IMG/VR virus record: IMGVR_UViG_3300031825_000075
Span: 1-22,226 of that record
From: a virus
Direction: 5' to 3' (one strand)
Length of the DNA: 22,226 bases
The notes below the pieces were generated by a model. That model was not told the origin of the DNA. It was given only the letters and a program-made list of their open reading frames with translations, and searched no databases. Of this stretch, positions 1-5,541 are shown piece by piece (position 1 is the stretch's first letter; each line of letters begins with the position of its first letter). The position numbers were made by a program, and so were the translations under genes.

Positions 1-88
1 TCTGCAGCACGCTATCAATGCGCAAGGCGCGCTCGTAGCGCAGCAGCGCCAGGCGGATGCGCAGGATCAGGATGCGGAGCGTTTTCAT
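1..88 (-). CDS. Small phage protein, 3' part outside the window
   Basis: Open frame from an ATG at 88 running off the left window edge, so only 29 codons are visible. The visible part is basic and leucine-rich (it begins MKTLRILILRIRLALLRYER) and could be an amphipathic or short membrane-proximal helix. Its start overlaps the stop of the tiny upstream frame in an ATGA arrangement, the pattern used through the rest of this minus-strand operon. No family is recognised. Confidence 0.4.
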   Translation of the reverse strand, partial: MKTLRILILRIRLALLRYERALRIDSVLQ

Positions 89-150
89 GCCAGACCCCAC
101 ATGCGCAGCGTCACGCCCCAATAGATCGTGTAATAGGTCATCATGCACAT
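85..150 (-). CDS. Possible 21-residue phage peptide
   Basis: A tiny frame (MCMMTYYTIYWGVTLRMWGLA) lies between the stop of the small membrane protein at 153 and the ATG at 88, and overlaps the latter by ATGA. A GAGG ribosome binding site lies 7 bases upstream of the ATG at 150. The aromatic and hydrophobic content suggests a membrane-associated peptide. Its coupling to both neighbours supports it, but it is too short for composition to prove coding. A second in-frame ATG at 144 is an alternative start. Confidence 0.35.
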   Translation of the reverse strand: MCMMTYYTIYWGVTLRMWGLA

Positions 151-152
151 GA

Positions 153-335
153 TCAATCCTCCGTCTCGCCGAGGCCCATGATGTAGCCGAGCAGCGCCGG
201 GATCGCGATCATCGCCAATAAGGCGAACGGCAGCCACCACTCATAGGGGCCGGTGACTGTCGGCAACTTGCCGACGTCCTTTAGAGCCAGCGCAAACCAA
301 AACGCCAGATACGCGCCCAACATAATCTTGATCAT
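153..335 (-). CDS. Small two-helix membrane protein
   Basis: A 60-residue protein with two predicted membrane segments: one near residues 4-20 (the MLGAYLAFWFALAL stretch) and one near 34-53 (LPFALLAMIAIPALLGYIMG). The tail is short and acidic (GETED). The start at 335 has a GAGG site 6 bases upstream. It is the first gene after the PDDEXK nuclease in the leftward operon. Size and topology could suit a small holin-like or superinfection-type membrane protein, but its place in the early operon argues against a lysis role and no family is recognised. Confidence 0.6.
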   Translation of the reverse strand: MIKIMLGAYLAFWFALALKDVGKLPTVTGPYEWWLPFALLAMIAIPALLGYIMGLGETED

Positions 336-359
336 TGATGTCCTCGCTTATCGTTGTGG

Positions 360-845
360 TCACTGCACCGGCACGCCGCCGGCTACTGCGGAATTCTTCT
401 CGGCCTGGGCAAAGTGCGTCACCCTGGCACGCTCTACGATTCGCTTGCTCTCCACCTCGCGCCACAGTTCGGCGAAGGCCGGCAGCGGCATCTCGACCGT
501 AAAGTCGAGGCTCGTCGTCGCCTCGGAGCCGGTCAGCGTCGAGATATGCACCACCGCACGCCAGTCCTTACGTGGCAGGCGGAAGAACAGCACCGGGATC
601 TCTCCGGGCTTGGCCTGCTCGACGGTCTGCTCCCACCACGCGCGCATGGCCGGCTTGGCACAGTGCTTGACCTCGATGGCCCACCCATCCATGCCGGACA
701 GGTCAGAGTCATCGGCGTGGTTGCGCACGCGCCGGCGAATGTCGATGCCGAGCAGCTCGCAGAGTTCGCCCGCAATCTGGCGCTCACCCCTTTGACCTTT
801 CGCCCTGCTCGACTTGCCGCGCTGGCTTGCGGTGCGCTCAGTCAT
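360..845 (-). CDS. PDDEXK nuclease, Holliday-junction-resolvase-like
   Basis: A 161-residue protein with the layout of Hjc/restriction-endonuclease-fold resolvases. After a basic N-terminus it has a KGxRGER segment with a conserved Glu near residue 21, then D53 in GMDGWAIEVK followed by E58 and K60, forming the D-ExK metal-binding motif. Phages use such enzymes to resolve branched recombination or replication DNA, and here it follows NinB and a Ref-like protein in the same operon, filling the place that rusA has in lambdoid phages. The start at 845 overlaps the upstream stop (ATGA); an upstream in-frame ATG at 857 is less likely. Resolvase versus general nuclease is inferred from the motif and context. 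Confidence 0.75.
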   Translation of the reverse strand: MTERTASQRGKSSRAKGQRGERQIAGELCELLGIDIRRRVRNHADDSDLSGMDGWAIEVKHCAKPAMRAWWEQTVEQAKPGEIPVLFFRLPRKDWRAVVHISTLTGSEATTSLDFTVEMPLPAFAELWREVESKRIVERARVTHFAQAEKNSAVAGGVPVQ

Positions 846-1318
846 AGCTCGGGGCACACGCCGTAACGCAGCTCGACGGGAGGAAGGCTAGGCCCCTGCT
901 TCTGCTTGGCCTCCTCTATCTCGATCAGCATCTCCAACGTGTGGATCGCCTTGCGCAGATCAGCGATGCCGCCCTTACTGCGGAAGCGCGTCACGTACTT
1001 GACGATCGTGTGCTGGCAGGCGTCCAGGCCGTTCGCCATGCTGTATTGCATCGGCTGGATGGCCAGCGTCTTGTAGTGGCTGCCGCCTTCCTGGCGCTCC
1101 ATCGCGGACTTACGCGGGTCGGCGGCCTTTACCATCTGCTGCATGCTGGCAGCAAGCCTCGACCATTCATCGCGGCGGTCGACAACCTTCTGACGCCGCG
1201 CGACACCCTCGGCGGCAATCTGCTGAAGGTTTTTGAGGCGCGTGCACTGGCCGGCCTGCGCACAACTGATCATCGTGTCGCACCGCCCGCAGATCCCGAA
1301 CCCATGAGTCTGTTGCAT
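842..1318 (-). CDS. DUF3310-family phage protein
   Basis: A 158-residue protein. Residues about 77-133 match the DUF3310 pattern found in phage nucleotide-metabolism-type proteins: a GGSHY motif, then a helical block (TIVKYVTRFRSKGGIADLRKA). The N-terminal third holds four cysteines (C10, C13, C19, C25) that could bind a metal. The start at 1318 is preferred over an in-frame ATG at 1339 because a strong GGAGG site sits 5 bases upstream of it. The gene overlaps the downstream nuclease by ATGA, so the two are co-translated. The biochemical role of DUF3310 is not established. Confidence 0.7.
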   Translation of the reverse strand: MQQTHGFGICGRCDTMISCAQAGQCTRLKNLQQIAAEGVARRQKVVDRRDEWSRLAASMQQMVKAADPRKSAMERQEGGSHYKTLAIQPMQYSMANGLDACQHTIVKYVTRFRSKGGIADLRKAIHTLEMLIEIEEAKQKQGPSLPPVELRYGVCPEL

Positions 1319-1342
1319 TTCACCCTCCTCGTCTGTCAATTA

Positions 1343-1370
1343 TGGCTTGGTGAGCAAGCCTTTACGCATA
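1343..1370 (-). promoter_or_regulatory. Degenerate copy of the dispersed operator with an inverted repeat
   Basis: Between the genes starting at 1619 and 1318, the minus strand reads ATATGCGTAAAGGCTTGC, one base shorter than the consensus element. It also contains an inverted repeat, GGCTTG (1344-1349) with CAAGCC (1355-1360). A CATAAT resembling a -10 box follows on the minus strand, but no good -35 box is seen at the right distance. It may be an operator or a vestige of one. Confidence 0.4.
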
Positions 1371-1619
1371 TTTAGCCGCGAACAAATCCATCTGCCGCGG
1401 GTCGATCTCACGCACCGGATCAACCGGCGCCTTCTTCACCTGATGCGGCTGCAGCGTGACCAAGTCTCTCGGCCCACCGTCCACGTACCGGCATGTCAGC
1501 CGGCTGAAGCAGTCCCGCTTGCTCGTCCCGGCCAGCAGCTTCTTTACCACCGCCCGGCGGCCCGACGGGGTTACTACCGTCTCGCCGGGACTGAAATCTT
1601 CCAGATCCGCGCAAAGCAT
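1362..1619 (-). CDS. Conserved-looking small phage protein
   Basis: An 85-residue protein beginning MLCADLEDFSPGETVVTPSG and ending DPRQMDLFAAKYA. The first half reads like a small beta-barrel (the motif GETVVTPSGRRAVVKKLLAG). The start at 1619 has a GGAG site 7 bases upstream; longer in-frame starts would run back through the promoter. It is the first gene behind its own promoter (1650-1679). No function is recognised; a small DNA- or protein-binding accessory protein is a guess. Confidence 0.6.
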   Translation of the reverse strand: MLCADLEDFSPGETVVTPSGRRAVVKKLLAGTSKRDCFSRLTCRYVDGGPRDLVTLQPHQVKKAPVDPVREIDPRQMDLFAAKYA

Positions 1620-1633
1620 TGGTGCACTCCGTC

Positions 1634-1679
1634 TGAGCCATCTATGCATATTATAGCCCAAGCAAACGGCGCGTGTCAG
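1634..1679 (-). promoter_or_regulatory. Sigma70-type promoter with operator just downstream
   Basis: On the minus strand a CTGACA -35 box (1674-1679) is followed after 18 bases by a perfect TATAAT (1650-1655). The dispersed operator (TATGCATAGATGGCTCA, 1634-1650) begins at the edge of the -10 box and would cover the transcription start. The promoter lies in the 3' end of the Ref-like gene and would drive the gene starting at 1619 and those after it. A protein bound here would block initiation. Confidence 0.7.
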
Positions 1680-2022
1680 CAAGAAGATCATGTTCCGTGA
1701 AGCCGTAATGCTTCGGGAATCCCTTAGCGCCAAGGCCATGCACGCCCAGGTCGCCGGTATGGTGCGGCTCGCATAGCGGCATCGTGTCTTTGTCGTCCGC
1801 CCGTGCGGTACCCTGCCCTTCCTTCAGGTGATGCACCTGCACGCCGAACGTCTCGAAGCCCAGGCGCAGGCACACCACGCACGGCAGAGCAGCGACAGCG
1901 CCCATGTGATCGCGCGCGGCCTTGGGCTTGCGCTTCGGGCCCTTCTTCTTCCAGGCGCTGCGGGCCAGGCCGGCGCCCTGCTTCAGGCCGGCGGTGCGCG
2001 TCATCGGCGTGCGGCGCATCAT
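1651..2022 (-). CDS. ref: Ref-like HNH nuclease (recombination enhancement family)
   Basis: A 123-residue protein with a very basic N-terminus (KKKGPKRKPK) and an HNH-type zinc core: C48-x2-C51, the H64-H65 pair in QVHHLKEGQGTARADD, and C84-x2-HH. The GVHGLG and YGFTEHDLL motifs after it are typical of P1 Ref and relatives, which are RecA-dependent DNA-cleaving proteins that bind DNA through a basic N-terminus. The start at 2022 overlaps the NinB stop by ATGA and has a GAGGG site. An adjacent ATG at 2019 is possible. The role in promoting recombination is known for P1 Ref and inferred here. Confidence 0.75.
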   Translation of the reverse strand: MMRRTPMTRTAGLKQGAGLARSAWKKKGPKRKPKAARDHMGAVAALPCVVCLRLGFETFGVQVHHLKEGQGTARADDKDTMPLCEPHHTGDLGVHGLGAKGFPKHYGFTEHDLLADTRRLLGL

Positions 2023-2444
2023 GCCGCCCTCGTCCCGCGCGCCATTTCCTCGTAACCCCGCAGGGCCGGCTCGCTCCACCTCACATCGCGCTCTGCGCCG
2101 AAAGCCGACATCAGCTCCTGCAGGTCCGTCATCTGCTTGACTGTCATCTTGCTAGTGCTCTTACCAAGCACCACGAACCCGCCATCCAGGCCCGGCACGA
2201 CGTCCTGCTTCGCCAGCGCGGCCGAGAAGACGTGCTTCCAGTCCTCCGGCGCCAGCTTGCGGCCGTACCACTCGACCTGTTTCGACACGTCGGCCAGCAT
2301 GGCCCACAAGCGCGAATTCTGCTCTAGGCTGCGCGTGCGCGGCTGGATCGTCACGATGTGCCCCTCTGGCGCCGAGTCGATCGCGGCCTTCGCGCCGGCG
2401 CGGGCCTGGGCGTGCACCAGGCGGAAATGTTGCTTGTCGCTCAT
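2019..2444 (-). CDS. ninB: NinB-family recombination protein
   Basis: A 141-residue protein, close to the roughly 146 residues of lambda NinB (Orf). Family features include the RSLEQNSRLWAML block at about 38-50, the PEDWKHVF block at about 66-73, and KMTVKQMTDLQELMSAFGAE at 99-118. NinB binds single-stranded DNA and SSB and acts as a mediator in phage recombination. The start at 2444 overlaps the upstream stop by ATGA. It precedes the Ref-like gene, forming a recombination pair within the nin-like part of the operon. Confidence 0.85.
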   Translation of the reverse strand: MSDKQHFRLVHAQARAGAKAAIDSAPEGHIVTIQPRTRSLEQNSRLWAMLADVSKQVEWYGRKLAPEDWKHVFSAALAKQDVVPGLDGGFVVLGKSTSKMTVKQMTDLQELMSAFGAERDVRWSEPALRGYEEMARGTRAA

Positions 2445-2911
2445 GCCTGCTTTTCCCAGTATTTTTGTTCGACCAGGCGCGTAGCCTTGTCCACCTCGCC
2501 CACCGTGCACAGCCGCAACTGCGCGCCCCACAGATCCAGCGCCAGGCGCACCGCCTTCAGCCCGTCGCCATCCAGCAGCAGCCGGCCGGTGTCGTGGTAA
2601 CGCTTCTCGGCGCGCTTCATGCCGGCCTCGGCGTCAGCAATCGCCGGCAGCGCTTCCTCGCCGATGCCATGCTGCGCCAATGTCCACGCGTGATTTACGC
2701 CCCGCGCCACGCTGTTCCACTCGTGCGGCGTGGCCGTGCCCTTGCGCATCTCCTCCAGCGCCGTCATCACTGCCGTCTCCAGCGGCGCCGCGGACTCCTC
2801 AGTGATCGCGCTAGCCTTGACCTGTGCCATCGTCAGGCATACGAAAGCGCGCGCGGCACCGGTGATGCCGCGCGGCTTGTAGGCCTTGCGCGGCTTCTTG
2901 TTGCCGGCCAC
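2441..2911 (-). CDS. Unknown phage protein, helical
   Basis: A 156-residue protein with a basic N-terminus (MAGNKKPRKAYKPRG) and a mostly helical body. It starts at a GTG (2911) one base after the stop of the upstream gene, with a GGGTGG sequence ahead of it, and overlaps the NinB start by ATGA. Proteins of this layout are common next to ninB in beta- and gammaproteobacterial phages, but I cannot name a family or function. Confidence 0.65.
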   Translation of the reverse strand: MAGNKKPRKAYKPRGITGAARAFVCLTMAQVKASAITEESAAPLETAVMTALEEMRKGTATPHEWNSVARGVNHAWTLAQHGIGEEALPAIADAEAGMKRAEKRYHDTGRLLLDGDGLKAVRLALDLWGAQLRLCTVGEVDKATRLVEQKYWEKQA

Positions 2912-2912
2912 G

Positions 2913-3125
2913 TCAGGCCACCCGACCCAGCCAGCGGCCGAAGCGCGTCGTCACGTTGATCTCGCCCGCCAGCCCGCGCGGGTAGCAGCGCGCCCAGGCC
3001 AGCGCGTCGGCGTAGTCCCACGCACGATGCTCGTGGCCGTCAAACTCGCCGCCCTTCACGACGACGCGGTACGGCTTCAGGGCCTTGCGGATTGCCACCT
3101 TGGCGGCGCGGATCAGTGCTGGCAT
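2913..3125 (-). CDS. Small basic phage protein of unknown function
   Basis: A 70-residue protein (MPALIRAAKVAIRKALKPYR at the N-terminus, TTRFGRWLGRVA at the C-terminus), with a HEHRAWDYADALAWARCY helix in the middle. A textbook AAAGGAG site lies upstream of the ATG at 3125. It is the first gene behind the strong promoter at 3159-3186, and the next gene follows after two bases. No family is recognised. Confidence 0.65.
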   Translation of the reverse strand: MPALIRAAKVAIRKALKPYRVVVKGGEFDGHEHRAWDYADALAWARCYPRGLAGEINVTTRFGRWLGRVA

Positions 3126-3140
3126 GTCTTGCTCCTTTGT

Positions 3141-3200
3141 TATGCATCTATGGCTTGAATTATAAGCGCGCGCGGCTTCGTGTCAAGCCATATTTGCATA
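3141..3200 (-). promoter_or_regulatory. Strong promoter flanked by two inverted operators
   Basis: On the minus strand TTGACA (3181-3186), a 16-base spacer, and TATAAT (3159-3164) form a near-consensus sigma70 promoter. One element (3183-3200, minus orientation, TATGCAAATATGGCTTGA) ends in the -35 box. A second (3141-3158, plus orientation, TATGCATCTATGGCTTGA) lies directly after the -10 box. The two copies face each other, so a repressor could bind both sides of the promoter at once. The transcript would begin near 3152 and the first gene starts at 3125. Confidence 0.85.
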
Positions 3201-3201
3201 T

Positions 3202-3552
3202 CTACGCGCAAGCGAGTTTCGCCGCAGCCTTGCCGATGGCGGTGATCTGCCGGCGCACGATGCCGAGCTGCTTCCTGGCCGCCTTGCGCTGCTGGATCGC
3301 GGCGTGCGCGGCCTGGCAGTGCTCGCAATAGGACAGGTCGAGCGCGATCTCGGCCGGCGTGCGGTAGCGCTCCTCCGGCCATTCCTCCGCGCTGCAGACA
3401 GGCTTGTACGCCCGCGCGACATGTGTTTCGTCGTCCACCTTGGGGCAAGCCCCGAGCGCCAGCCCGATCTGGCCCGTCAGCTTGGTGATCTCCCACTTCA
3501 GCCGCGTATGCTCGGCGCAGGCGGTGAGTGCTTTCTGTGCGAGCGCGCTCAT
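3202..3552 (-). CDS. Unknown phage protein with a CxxC/H cluster
   Basis: A 116-residue, largely helical protein. A C-x-x-C-x3-H segment (SYCEHCQAAH) near residue 80 could bind zinc, and the C-terminus is basic and alanine-rich. The start at 3552 overlaps the upstream stop (ATGA) with a GAGG site 7 bases away. It is the last gene before the promoter at 3159-3186. No known family is recognised. Confidence 0.6.
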   Translation of the reverse strand: MSALAQKALTACAEHTRLKWEITKLTGQIGLALGACPKVDDETHVARAYKPVCSAEEWPEERYRTPAEIALDLSYCEHCQAAHAAIQQRKAARKQLGIVRRQITAIGKAAAKLACA

Positions 3553-3734
3553 GATGCGTCCTCGATGTAGCAGTGGCGGGCATAATCCCAGGCCGATAGC
3601 GGAGAGTGCCCGCAATACATGGGGTTGGGGTGGCGTTTCATGTCGTCGCCGCAGCAGCACACATCCTTGTGCCACGCTTCATCCTGCATGCAGGCATCGA
3701 AGTACATGCCGGCGGCTTCTTTTTCGAGCGTCAT
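3549..3734 (-). CDS. Small cysteine-rich phage protein
   Basis: A 61-residue protein with six cysteines: C15, a CCC run (VCCCGDD), C41 in YCGHS and C55. The pattern suggests a small zinc-binding fold, but the spacing does not match a family I recognise. The start at 3734 overlaps the previous stop by ATGA, with a GGAG site 8 bases upstream, and the stop overlaps the next start in the same way. Confidence 0.6.
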   Translation of the reverse strand: MTLEKEAAGMYFDACMQDEAWHKDVCCCGDDMKRHPNPMYCGHSPLSAWDYARHCYIEDAS

Positions 3735-4030
3735 GATTGGATCTCCTCATGCTGTTCGTTATGCACCGGCAGGCCGGGCAGCGGGCGAAGTTTGTGGTCG
3801 GCGCCAACGCCGTATTCGGTGATGCGCTTGACGCCATGGGTGGTATCAACTGTGAATGGCGACCCCAGCGAGCGAATGATCCAGCGGCCCGGGCCGCAGG
3901 GCCCATGCCCTTGCCCGTTCGGCAGGGTGAAGTCGATGCCAACCGGCGCGGCGGCGATCACCTCAACCAGCCACCCGTCATGCGTTACAGTGCCCACCAC
4001 GATTGCGAGGTCGTTCGGCTTGCATCTCAT
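3731..4030 (-). CDS. Conserved phage protein, beta-barrel-like
   Basis: A 99-residue protein starting MRCKPNDLAIVVGTVTHDGW. The KPxDLAIVV opening, the central GRWIIRSLGSPF and the closing KLRPLPG are features of a small protein family seen beside replication genes of many proteobacterial phages. The family has no assigned function. The start at 4030 overlaps the previous stop by ATGA. Family placement is from memory of the sequence pattern, not a search. Confidence 0.65.
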   Translation of the reverse strand: MRCKPNDLAIVVGTVTHDGWLVEVIAAAPVGIDFTLPNGQGHGPCGPGRWIIRSLGSPFTVDTTHGVKRITEYGVGADHKLRPLPGLPVHNEQHEEIQS

Positions 4031-4350
4031 GACCGCACCCCGACCCAGCAAGACACGGGCGCGGCATGGGCCGCCGGGTTGCTGCACGAGGCGAAGCCGA
4101 TGCGGCGGATCAGGCCATTCGTCGCGGCCTTGCGGATCACGCCTCCCCAAGCCCTTGCGTGCGGTGCGACGGACAACCCCTGCTTCGTCGCATAGTCCCG
4201 CACCTGCTCCGCGCGGAACTCGTAGCCCTGCTTCGCGAACCACCGGACATAGTCGTATGCCTCGGCCGCCCATCCTGGGCTTGCGGTCTCTGCGCTTTCC
4301 GTCGCGCGCTGGATGCCGTCGTCGCGCAGTTCTGCGCCGGTCATTTGCAT
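4027..4350 (-). CDS. Phage protein of replication-module type, winged-helix-like
   Basis: A 107-residue protein beginning MQMTGAELRDDGIQRATESA. The second half (RAEQVRDYATKQGLS, then RAWGGVIRKAATNGLIRRIGF) looks like a winged-helix domain, and this order is typical of a phage family placed just after the P-type loader gene. The start at 4350 lies inside the last codons of the loader gene, with a GGGAG site 6 bases upstream. Function is unknown; DNA binding is inferred from the helix pattern. Confidence 0.65.
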   Translation of the reverse strand: MQMTGAELRDDGIQRATESAETASPGWAAEAYDYVRWFAKQGYEFRAEQVRDYATKQGLSVAPHARAWGGVIRKAATNGLIRRIGFASCSNPAAHAAPVSCWVGVRS

Positions 4351-5126
4351 GTTTGGCTCCCTAAAAATGCATTTACGGTTACTTGCGGGCGAGCGGAAAC
4401 CTGCGCAGCGATGTCGCGCTTCCTCTGCTCGGTGGCTCGGCGCTCCTCTGCCAGGCGCTGCGTTCGGATTCTCTCGGCCTTGTCCATCGGGCTTTCCAGC
4501 TTCGCCAGCGCGGCACGCAGCCGGGCCAGGTTCTCCCGCGCCTTGTCCGGTGGCGTCGGGTCGGCGGTGGCCGGTGGCGGCAACAGGCCGGCAATGTGCG
4601 CGGCCGGCAGGATGCCCGCGATCTCGGCGCGCCCTAGCTCGGCCTCGCGGCGCTGCCCGTCCCACCCGAGCGATGCCTGCCACTCCACCGAGCGATGCGC
4701 CGTGCGCGCGGCCTGCACGATGCGCTCATAGGCGCCCTTGAACGCCATGCGCGCGCCGACCTCGTCGCCCATGTCCAGCACCGGGCGGCAGACGGCGAAA
4801 GCCTGCGCGATCTCCGGCGTCCATACGACCGTGTCGGCCTCGTCCTGGCTGCGCAGTGCCAGCGCCCATGCTTCGTCGGGGCCCGGCCGGTTGTCTCGCC
4901 CGCCGGTGCCCTGCGCCTGCGCCAGCAAGTCGGCCGGTTTCGGGAAGTACTTCCCGCTTACCGGGTCTGACATGTGGCGCTGCACAGCGGCCTCTACGGC
5001 CTCGATCGGCAGCGCCTGCAGGGCACCGTAGTACAGCCGGAGTTGCGCCTTGCTGAAGTCCTTGCTGTAGGTCTCAGCGCAGGCCATGACGCACGAGGCG
5101 AAGCGCTGTTTGTCGTCTTCAGTCAC
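4341..5126 (-). CDS. Replication protein P-like helicase loader
   Basis: A 261-residue protein with an N-terminal helical domain, including QLRLYYGALQALPIEAVEAA, AVQRHMSDP and the SGKYFPKPADLLAQA block that marks P-type DnaB loader proteins. The C-terminal half is helical and highly charged (ARENLARLRAALAKLES, then AERIRTQRLAEERRATEQRK), probably a coiled coil. Such proteins bring the host DnaB helicase to an O-bound origin. The start is a GTG at 5126 overlapping the upstream stop, preceded by AGGGGG. Three small genes separate it from the O-like gene. Assignment rests on the PKPAD block and gene order. Confidence 0.65.
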   Translation of the reverse strand: MTEDDKQRFASCVMACAETYSKDFSKAQLRLYYGALQALPIEAVEAAVQRHMSDPVSGKYFPKPADLLAQAQGTGGRDNRPGPDEAWALALRSQDEADTVVWTPEIAQAFAVCRPVLDMGDEVGARMAFKGAYERIVQAARTAHRSVEWQASLGWDGQRREAELGRAEIAGILPAAHIAGLLPPPATADPTPPDKARENLARLRAALAKLESPMDKAERIRTQRLAEERRATEQRKRDIAAQVSARPQVTVNAFLGSQTCK

Positions 5127-5317
5127 TGCGCCCCCTTTGCCCTGGCAAGGGCGACGCGTGCAGCGTCGATGGCGTGCCAGAAGTCCAGTGTGTTGTAAAA
5201 CCCGACGCCGCCGCTGTCGACGCTGTCAAGCAGGGCCTGAAGTGCACTCACCAATTCGCCGGGGAGGTTTTCGTGCTGCGCTGCGCGGGCGATAGCGCTT
5301 TCCTGAGCTTTAGTCAT
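5123..5317 (-). CDS. Small helical phage protein
   Basis: A 64-residue helical protein (MTKAQESAIARAAQHENLPG start, ARVALARAKGAQ end) between the O- and P-like genes. Its ATG at 5317 overlaps the upstream stop (ATGA), and its stop overlaps the GTG start of the loader. Tight coupling and composition support coding. No function is recognised. Confidence 0.55.
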   Translation of the reverse strand: MTKAQESAIARAAQHENLPGELVSALQALLDSVDSGGVGFYNTLDFWHAIDAARVALARAKGAQ

Positions 5318-5541
5318 GACTGCTCTCCGGTGGCCTTGGCGATGGAGGCGCGGGCGAACTGCAAAGTCGCCTCGCTCAAATTGGCGTGATCGGAAACCAT
5401 ATCGCGCAGCGCTTCCAGCAGATCAGGAGCGGCGACAAGTAAAAGGGTGTCTTCCGGCATCGGGCTATTGATGCGAGCAACGACGCCCTGCTGGCAAACG
5501 AGGTTATTGCCCTCAATCCACCACTTCGGTTGTGCGCTCAT
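5314..5541 (-). CDS. Small phage protein with the AAPDLLEAL motif
   Basis: A 75-residue protein beginning MSAQPKWWIEGNNLVCQQG, with the motif LLLVAAPDLLEALRDMV in the middle. The AAPDLLEAL motif marks a widespread phage family of unknown function. The start at 5541 shares one base with the O-gene stop (TGATG), and a GGAGG site lies 7 bases upstream inside the O gene, so translation is coupled to O. Confidence 0.65.
   Translation of the reverse strand: MSAQPKWWIEGNNLVCQQGVVARINSPMPEDTLLLVAAPDLLEALRDMVSDHANLSEATLQFARASIAKATGEQS

Noticed and set aside
153-335. Small membrane protein as the holin
   Set aside because: It lies in the early operon far from the endolysin and spanins, with no lysis context, so it is left as a protein of unknown function.
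3606-4364. Long plus-strand open frame of 252 codons
   Set aside because: It is opposite four well-supported, coupled minus-strand genes, its composition is arginine-, serine- and proline-rich, and it has no ribosome binding site.
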